DNA from: Humulus lupulus | Lineage: Eukaryota > Streptophyta > Magnoliopsida > Rosales > Cannabaceae | DNA: 64,000 nt | Direction: 5' to 3' | Assembly (NCBI RefSeq): GCF_963169125.1 | Contig: NC_084802.1 | Coordinates: 29,765,107-29,829,106 of the forward strand | Shown: positions 57,419-64,000 of the stretch, in pieces | Position numbering within the stretch: position 1 is the first letter of the stretch | Layout of the letters: every line of letters starts with the position of its first letter | The notes under the pieces: model-generated | The model's database searches: none | What the model was told of the DNA's origin: nothing | What the model saw: the letters and a program-made list of their open reading frames with translations, nothing else | Made by a program: the position numbers and the translations under genes

Positions 57419-60191
57419 TTAAGAAGGAGGAGTCTCCTTGGCCTTCTCAGCATCAGTAGCACCGGACCCCCCAGGACGAATAGCATGACTATCCTTCTGA
57501 GCAGCCTCTCGAGCAGCTTCACTTGCCTCGAGACGGGCATTCCACCACTCAACATACTTGGCCTCGAGAGGACCCAGGAAGCTGGTGTCGAGGTCGGCAT
57601 TATCAGCCCAAATTTTGTACATGGCTTGGTCGACCGCTTTCTCCTTCTGCTCTTTAAACTCGTTCAGGAAGCGGGCCTTCTCGCTCTCCATGATGTCGAA
57701 GGTAGCAGATTTCTCCTCTTCGAGCTTAGCATTAGCCTTCTCAAGACGAGTCTTGGCCTGTTCAAGCTCGGCATTCGTCTTCTCCAGCTCCTCGAGATGG
57801 GTTTTCATTTTTTCAAGTTCGGACTTCGAGTCCTTGAGTTCGTCAGCCATCTTAAGCAGGAGATCCTTCGACTTTTGGGCCAGAGACATGCTCGTGTGCA
57901 CCTCGTTGGTCAGCTTATAGTTAAGCTGTGCTGAAACGACAAGGGCGTGAAATACAAAGAACGAATTAGATCACGAACTGAGGCACAAACATTTAAAGGA
58001 GAGTTGCGAAGGCTACCGCGGCAGTGAGTTCGATACTCTTATCATAAAGAGTATTGCAGTCCGAGGCCTTGTGCACGAGGTCCCAATGGTCGGCGCCGAA
58101 GCTTGAAAAGCTCTGACCCACTCGAGAGAGGACATCCGAGCTGAGCACAGCCCCTTGGGTCCCAGCGGCGCCATCAAGCACGAACTCCTCAATATGAGGT
58201 CGGGCCATCGGCAGCTGAACCTTGGAGACAGAAGGTTTCTTCGGGGGCCGACCGACTGTTATTTGAGTATCGGTCGGAGGAAGCGAGATGGGCGCGGTTG
58301 AGCCAGACGCATCAACCTGGACAATCGGTTCCGCGGTTGTGCTCGCAGTAGTCTGGGCCGTTGGGGTCGTCTCGTGGCGTCTGGGGATCTTGGATGGTCT
58401 GTCGGACCTCCGCGGGATTCTAGGAACGTTTACTCTTCTGAGCTCCGGCTCCCTCATCGCTAAAAAGCACAGCGCCGAGATCGGGATCCATGGCACCTGC
58501 GCAGTTCCAATCTAAGTTAGACAATGATAATAAGCTTGGAAAGAAAAAAAAAACCAAGTAAAGAAAAGACCTAACTGGAACTCTTCCCCGAACTAGAGCT
58601 CGGGGACCATGAAATTCCCCCATCTTCAGAAGAAGCAGGGGGAGTACCTTCCCTATAGGTGGGTGATAACCTCGAAAGGTCCCTATAATCGTTGGTCCCG
58701 TACTGGACAGCTATCCCGTTCCACACCTCGTCCGTAGTATACATGGTGTCATACTTCCCAAGCCCACTATCAAACCTATGAACACAGTCGTCTACCCAAC
58801 TCCATATGTAGAAGTGGTATCTATCATGTGGGCATGAGACTAACCTATTGGGCTTATGCTTTAGTAAAGTGGGGGACCACATTCTCGAGGTATGGAGGGC
58901 TTTACCTTCATCCGAATCTGGGCTCGAGGCTTCGTCATTGGCCTTGTTCCCCGATGGCGGACTCCTCCTACGGACTGGAAGTAGGGGCCTTGCCTCTCTC
59001 CTCGGAGGGAGGACGCCTGTGGGCAGAGGCACCTGCTCCCAAAGTTCATACTTTTTATTGGACCAGTCAGAGGTGGACTGGCCCTCCCCCAAAAGTCCGC
59101 ATTTTCGGAGCCTATCCTCATGTAAAAGGTATAAGAGAGACCTCCTTCCATGGGGGAGTTGGAGCAGGGTCTCTCTATGCTCCTTCATTGTCTCGTCAGG
59201 AGTGGGATGCTAAAAATTGGCTGAAAGACAAGACATATTTCAACTAAGTATGGATCTAAGAGCTAAAATCTCGAGCACAGAAATAAAGATAACGGGAATA
59301 CTTACGAATCCGCCTCAACGAGTAGTGTCGAGACGGGGACAGACCGTCTGTCCAGAAGAAGGCCTTTTTGAAATCAGGAGGATGATTGGGAAGATCTTCA
59401 AAGACCTTCTTCTCTTTGGGATAACTCGAAAGATAATAAAAGCCATCTCCTCCCCGAGCTCGGGAGGGGTTGCTTTTCAGACAAAAGAGATATAAAATAT
59501 CTTGAGGCGAAGGCCTTTCCCACGTCAGCTCGTGGTATAGCGACCTCAGGGCAGACAGTACCCTGTAAGAATTGGTGTTGAGCTGGAACGGAGCCAACCC
59601 AACGAAATTCGTGAAGTCCTTGAAAAAAGACTTCAAAGGCAATAGTGCCTCCGCCCTCACGTGTTCCTGGCTCCATGCCACGTATTTCACCTTGGCGTCG
59701 CGGCCCCCAAGGGCGAAACAGCTTCGTTCGTGGTCGGCCGGAGCTCGACACTTCAAAGAACCTGACAAGCTGAGGCCATGGAGGGCCAAGATGTCAGTTA
59801 TCTGACTAGTCGAGGTAACCGAGCTCCAATAATGCTCGGCCTCGAACATTTCTTTCCTCAGCTGTGAGGAAGAAGGTTCCCCCATTAGTGAAAATTGAAG
59901 TTCTCCTGGATTGTATGCAACAGTGACTTTTAGTGCGGGGTTGAGGGGAATAGGCCTAGGCCCTGAATTGGATTCTGGATAAAGGGCCTCCCGGAGAGTT
60001 CTCCTCTTCTTCTCTATAACTTCGTCTATCTGACGGCGATAATGAGCTCGAATATCCTCCTGCTCGCGCGTAAGCTCGTACTCCCGTATCCGACGTTGAT
60101 TCTGGGCGAACAACGATTCTGGGCTCGGGGTTTTTGGCTCGTAAGGGATTGCCAGCAACGACCCCCACCGTCTTTCCAGATTCTGTGACAT
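57419..60191 (-). pseudogene. Antisense gene (aORF) of element G, at least four exons
   Basis: ATG 60191 (MSQNLERRWGSLLAIPYEPK). Exon 1 (60191-59306) has an Arg/Glu-rich N-terminus and the conserved domain with KVKYVAWSQEHVRAEALLPL, FVGLAPFQLNTNSYRVL and DILYLFCLKSNPS, as in D and (more distantly) A. Introns: 59221-59305 (85 bp), about 58497-58570/58575, and 57931-58016 (86 bp); the first and third match D in position and phase. The last exon (57930-57419) encodes a long Glu/Lys/Leu coiled coil with KMADELKDSKSELEKMKTHL. Breaks: TAG early in exon 2 (about 59211) and a frame change near 58430. The protein resembles 'putative gypsy type transposon' sequences; its function is unknown. The pattern of introns implies past splicing of antisense RNA. 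Confidence 0.8.
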
Positions 60192-60699
60192 CTAGCGAGA
60201 AAGAAAAAATGGTGAGGGCCATGCATGCAAGAATTACGAGTTCGATAGAACGAGCTCGGAGTTTAGGAACAAAACAAGCTATATATTAAGACCCTTATTA
60301 AAGAGTCAGGATGTGCATTCCACGAGAAAGGGAGGAGAGTGGATGATTTTTTGAAAATCCCAAAAATCAAGGGAAAAAGAGTGGCGGATAACCAGAAAAG
60401 GCAGCCTTGGGTTTCGTGCATTTGTCAAAGCCAAGGTTTTTTTTTAACCGAAACCTTGGTGTGCAAGAAACGTCTCTTAAAATTTTAAAACCCAGAAAAC
60501 AGGAACCTTGCTCAAACATCAAAACTGGGTGTGAACCAATGATGTAAATTCAGTATGGAAATCTAAAAAATATAAGAGCCTATCGGATAAAAATCCCCTA
60601 ACGTATTATGCTAAGAAAATAAACTAGTACATTCAAAGACACAGCAAGAACAGTACGAACAAAAACTGGCAAAAGGGAAAGCAAAGATTGCACACTTAC
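60192..60699 (-). other. Leader intron of element G antisense gene
   Basis: Minus-strand donor in TTGTGTAAGTGTGC (GT at 60699) and acceptor CGCTAG directly before the ATG at 60191 bound 508 bp. D has the same donor word (TTGTGTAAGT) and an acceptor (TTGTTAG) at the same place. Confidence 0.6.
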
Positions 60700-60910
60700 A
60701 CAATAATGGCGATTGCAGAGAAATTGCTGACTGAAGGAGAGGCTGCAAATATGAACTCACGGACTCGAGGAAACCGGAGGTTCTTTGCTTTTTTGGCTGA
60801 GAGAACATGCACGAAAGAGAGAGGTTTTCTAGGATGGCCTCTGGTTTCGTCTTTTTCTTTTCTTGCTCCTGGTGAACGAAAATAAAAAAGAAGATGATGA
60901 GTGGGGTCTC

Positions 60911-60920
60911 ATATATATAG
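60911..60920 (-). promoter_or_regulatory. Candidate TATA box for element G antisense gene
   Basis: The minus strand reads CTATATATAT here, about 210 bp upstream of the leader-intron donor, at the same relative place as in A and D. Confidence 0.45.
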
Positions 60921-61162
60921 ATGGAAAAAGAGGATTAATCTGGGGCGTTGAATAAAATCCTTGTAAGATCCAACGGATGGGGATTACTGATAAGATGGTA
61001 CCGAAAAGGTGGCAGACGAATGATCGTGGGCATGTTTCCAAGGTACTCAAGTATCATAAGTGAGCAATACCCAACTGATGCGTGTCCATTTTCAGGAGTA
61101 TGACGGTACGGTTCCCGAAGAAAGTAGTTCAAAAGTTTCCTTCTCTTAGGATTCGAACAAAT

Positions 61163-61180
61163 ACTTTTGAGGGGGCAAGA
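61163..61180 (+). promoter_or_regulatory. Polypurine tract of element G
   Basis: acttttgagggggcaaga lies directly before the 3' LTR and matches the D tract. Confidence 0.8.
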
Positions 61181-61975
61181 TGTTATACCCAGATTTCGAG
61201 CCATGTTAAATGTGACCTCGAAAGCTGGATTCGCAGTGAATGAACCCGTAAAGTTCGAAGTATGCTTCAGGATTAAATATCGAGCCTGCAAGACTCGAGA
61301 CGACCTCGAATGTGGTGGCCTCGAAACGTTTACGATCTCGAAAGGTAGCTCCCGAGACGCATCTATCCTCAGGAATGACCTCGGATCAGGGGGTCCGAGC
61401 CTGACGTACGTACGATCTCGAAGCCATGTGACCTCAGGAGATGTCATTAGCTCGAAAGCTGATGAGAAACCTGGGAGATTAAGGCCTTGGAGATATATGA
61501 TAATGACTTTGAATATCTATAAGTGTTGTTTATAAGGGGCGTGTTCTGCATTTATTATTGTAAATCCCATAAAATCATGGGATATTATTCGATTAGTTAT
61601 ACACCCCCTGGTCTTCAGGGGACGTTTCCTTTTATATCAGATTGCAGGCATTTAAAGCCATTTATTTTATTTACACAAAAAGAGTAACTACCCAAAATAT
61701 GTGGGATAGTATTCTGCATCCTTCTCTATAAATAGAGAGGTCATGCACCATTGTAAAGGACCGAAATCCTGAACCTTGAGAGAAAACTCTGAAGAATTCA
61801 TGCTTAAGAATTTTCAGAGATAATCTTGAGTTTAATAACAGAGACTCGTGGACTAGGCAGATTTCACTGCTGAACCACGTAAAAATTGTGTTCTGTGTTG
61901 TTATATTTTAGTTGGCCATTACTAGTAATTGTTTACGTGCTCTTCTTTCACTGTTGACAAAAAACGGCGTCAACA
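61181..61975 (+). repeat. 3' LTR of element G (795 bp)
   Basis: Same length as the 5' LTR with 18 substitutions and no indels by hand alignment. It ends GGCGTCAACA and is followed by the target duplication ccagc (61976-61980). TATA at 61725-61733. Confidence 0.95.
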
Positions 61976-62189
61976 CCAGCCAAGCCCACCGCTGAAGCCC
62001 GAGCCTGCCTCCCCAATTTCGGCCTAGCTGCTTCCCTACAAGGCCCACGCCTGCCACAGCCCACCTACAGCAACCAACAAGCCCCTTTGTTCTTCTTGAG
62101 CCCAACAAATGCCTCAATGTCCCTTTATGTCTAAAAATGCCATTTTTTACCCAACTTTTCTACACATTTCACCATAAAATCATCATTAC
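61976..62189 (+). repeat. Element C, right part after element G
   Basis: Begins with the target duplication and continues the GC-rich gcccac/cctgcc sequence of 49150-49306, then turns AT-rich. It joins family B at about 62190. Confidence 0.5.
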
Positions 62190-64000
62190 TATAATGACCC
62201 AAATTTCCTAATAAGTTTTAGGACCTTGATTAGGAGGCCGGGAGGGCCATAATTGATTTATTACGCCATTAAATGATTATATGCATGATTATGTGAATTG
62301 TATTATTATATGATGATAAATGCATGCATATGGGTCCACTTTTCATTATAAGGGCATTTTGGTAATTTAGCTCGTTGATGGCATATTTGTATATTTTCAT
62401 GCATGTTGGTGAATTATGAATAATACCACATTATAATGTGGATTTGTTCGAGCCATTCGGCATGAGACGATCTTTGAATGCAAGTTATCAGTCTGGTCAT
62501 AACGGTGTTAATTTCGGGGCTCGGGATGAGTCTCGGTGTAATTTGAGGATTAGACCATTACCGAGGATTAAAGGGTAATGGGATATGATTTATTATCATT
62601 TGAGAATATTGGGAATAACGAGAATTGGAAGGTGTTAATTATGATTAACGAGATAGGCGAGAAAGGACGATTTTGCCCTTCGTGGCTGTTAAGGGTTTTA
62701 AATAGGCTTGGGGCATTTTGGTCTTTTGACCTTAAGGATTTATATCAACTTGAGAAGCTGTAGAAGGCTGTAGAAAATAGAGCCTCTTTCTTCTTCAATC
62801 ATTCATCATTTTCTCTCCTTCTTTCTTTGAATTTTGAAGCTCCATTTGAGGAACCAAGCTTTGATGATCTAAGGTTATGTTCTATCATTGAAGAGGGTGT
62901 GATTCTGAGATTAAGGTGAGTTTCTAGCCATTAAACTTTGGTTCTTGCTCTGTTTTCTTATTGCGTTTAAGTTGAGATTTTTGGCTTGAAAGTTGAGAAG
63001 TCAATGGGGTTTTTGGAAAAGTTTGGTTAGGTTATGATGCCTAGGACTTGTGTTTATGGTTTTGGGGTTCATTTGGGAGTTTAAAAGAGGTTTGGAAGCT
63101 TGTTTTGAAGGTTGGAAATGGAGGAGTCGAAGGAGGGAAAAACCAGGGTTGAAAACCCTGCAGCGCCCAGCTATGGGCTATAGCGCTAGCCAAGGGCATT
63201 TTGCCCTGCTTGTAGTGCTGGGACACTAGGGGGTAGCGCTGTAGCGCTATCGTACATTTCCTGATGCATGTTTTGGGAACTTTTGAGGGTTTTTGGCTCG
63301 GGGTTTCAATTCCTAAGGCTCGGGATCGAATCTACTCACCGTTTGAGTACAATTTGGGATTTCGGGATTGAGGTTTAGGTCAAGAACCTTTTATTGTTGA
63401 TTTCATTAATTGGATTCCATATTTGGTTATGAATATGTGACCGCTAAGGGATTAAAGGATTGATCATTCTCAAGGGTCGCTCTTAACGTATTTCTCGCTC
63501 GAACCAGAGGTAAGAAAAATGCACCCTATATGTGACATGCATGGTTATTAATGAGGCATGTTGAGTTTTTAAAGGTGGACATTGATTGCATATCAAATGC
63601 TTAGCAAGTCTTGCTTACTTGTGAATGGCACTGACTTATTAGTCAGAATCGGCAATGGTGTCGGTATTAACTATGAAGCTTGACTTGCTAGTCAAGTTCG
63701 ACAGTAGTACCGAGTACTGGTCGTATGGGATTGGCTTATGAGTTAAGAACGGTATTAGCGTGTTTAATGCAAGCCGAAAAGATTAGATCTAGTCGACATA
63801 AGCATTATCATCAGAAGCATGAAATGCTTGACCGACCTTAAGTTCGATGAAAACCAAAAGTGCTTGTCTAGTCTAAAGGCTAGTTATTTAGAGCCAGAGC
63901 CAAAAGGCTAAGGTGACCTACACGTCACATGGCTAGGAGGGTATGGGACCTTAGAGATAGACTTATTAGTCATCTGATCGAGAAAGACTTATTAGTCATC
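62190..64000 (+). repeat. LTR of family B (Tekay/Del-like), cut by the window edge
   Basis: Starts TATAATGACCC (TG mutated to TA, or the boundary is off by a few bases) and aligns with the inverted fragment at 5331-5770. It has a TATA-like ttttaaatagg near 62696, followed by a pyrimidine-rich leader (62784-62830). The structure resembles the 2-kb solo LTR F, so the end is expected shortly beyond 64000. No coding domain is inside the window. Confidence 0.65.
63161..63250 (+). repeat. Cluster of AGCGCT palindromes
   Basis: AGCGCT at 63182-63187, 63235-63240 and 63243-63248, plus related cagcgcc and tagtgct words, in a GC-richer island of the family B LTR. Parts can pair with each other (ggctatagcgctagcc). 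Confidence 0.7.

Larger units (their letters stand above)
49307..61975 (+). mobile_element. Element G: structurally complete Tat-lineage LTR retrotransposon (12.7 kb)
   Basis: Two 795-bp LTRs, a perfect ccagc target duplication, primer binding site, gag-protease, pol, a tandem-repeat spacer, an antisense spliced gene and a polypurine tract are all present in the expected order. My hand alignment of the LTRs finds 18 differences (13 transitions, 5 transversions) and no indels, about 97.7% identity. The Tat call rests on the double RNase H arrangement after RT, no chromodomain, the antisense ORF, and the large size. Coding is interrupted by six in-frame stops and two +1 changes in C runs, so it is non-autonomous as read, though close to intact. 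Confidence 0.95.

Noticed and set aside
57398..57934. Plus-strand ORF of 178 codons in element G
   Set aside because: Complement of the Glu/Lys-rich coiled coil of the antisense gene; the minus strand has the homologues and introns.
1..64000. tRNA or rRNA genes
   Set aside because: I saw no cloverleaf with A and B box consensus and no rRNA-like sequence; a tRNAscan run would settle it.

Overview
This is a plant nuclear window. Evidence: a five-exon nitrate/peptide transporter gene with GT-AG introns, very AT-rich intergenic DNA, and nested LTR retrotransposons of plant-specific lineages. A eudicot is likely. I cannot name the species from sequence alone.

Layout. 1-5330 is the 3' part of a Ty3/gypsy Tat-type retrotransposon (element A: integrase end, antisense ORF, 3' LTR), sitting in a fragment of another LTR family (B, 5331-5770). 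5771-23380 is AT-rich intergenic DNA with non-autonomous DNA transposons (a MITE-like unit at 9180-9551, CACTA-like units at 14706-16118 and 19058-19652, a TIR element at 20839-22395), a diverged segmental duplication and many microsatellites. 23381-27324 holds the only clearly intact host gene, an NPF7-group (NRT1.5/NPF7.3-like) transporter of 619 residues in five exons. 28503-31351 holds a LINE-like 3' end, a CACTA-like fragment and a broken endogenous pararetrovirus (caulimovirid) fragment.

31352-64000 is a nest of insertions. Element D, a minus-strand Tat element (31352-48701), landed in the pararetrovirus. D was split by a Ty1/copia relic (E, about 33588-41016), itself split by a 2,000-bp solo LTR (F, 33897-35896). 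D is cut at 48702 by element C, and C was split by a complete Tat element, G (49307-61975). G has 795-bp LTRs about 97.7% identical by my hand alignment and a perfect 5-bp target duplication, ccagc. The window ends inside another LTR of family B (62190-64000).

The three Tat copies (A, D, G) can be compared with each other. All three carry an antisense gene between pol and the 3' LTR, with a candidate TATA box, a 475-554 bp leader intron and short (72-87 bp) coding introns at matching places. G and D have unrelated tandem repeats at the same spot between pol and that antisense gene. Between protease and reverse transcriptase, G has TAG-CAA-TTA, the classic plant readthrough context, and D has a stop at the same codon. 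Both frameshifts in G are single extra C's in C runs. Two of its premature stops are C-to-T changes when compared with D.
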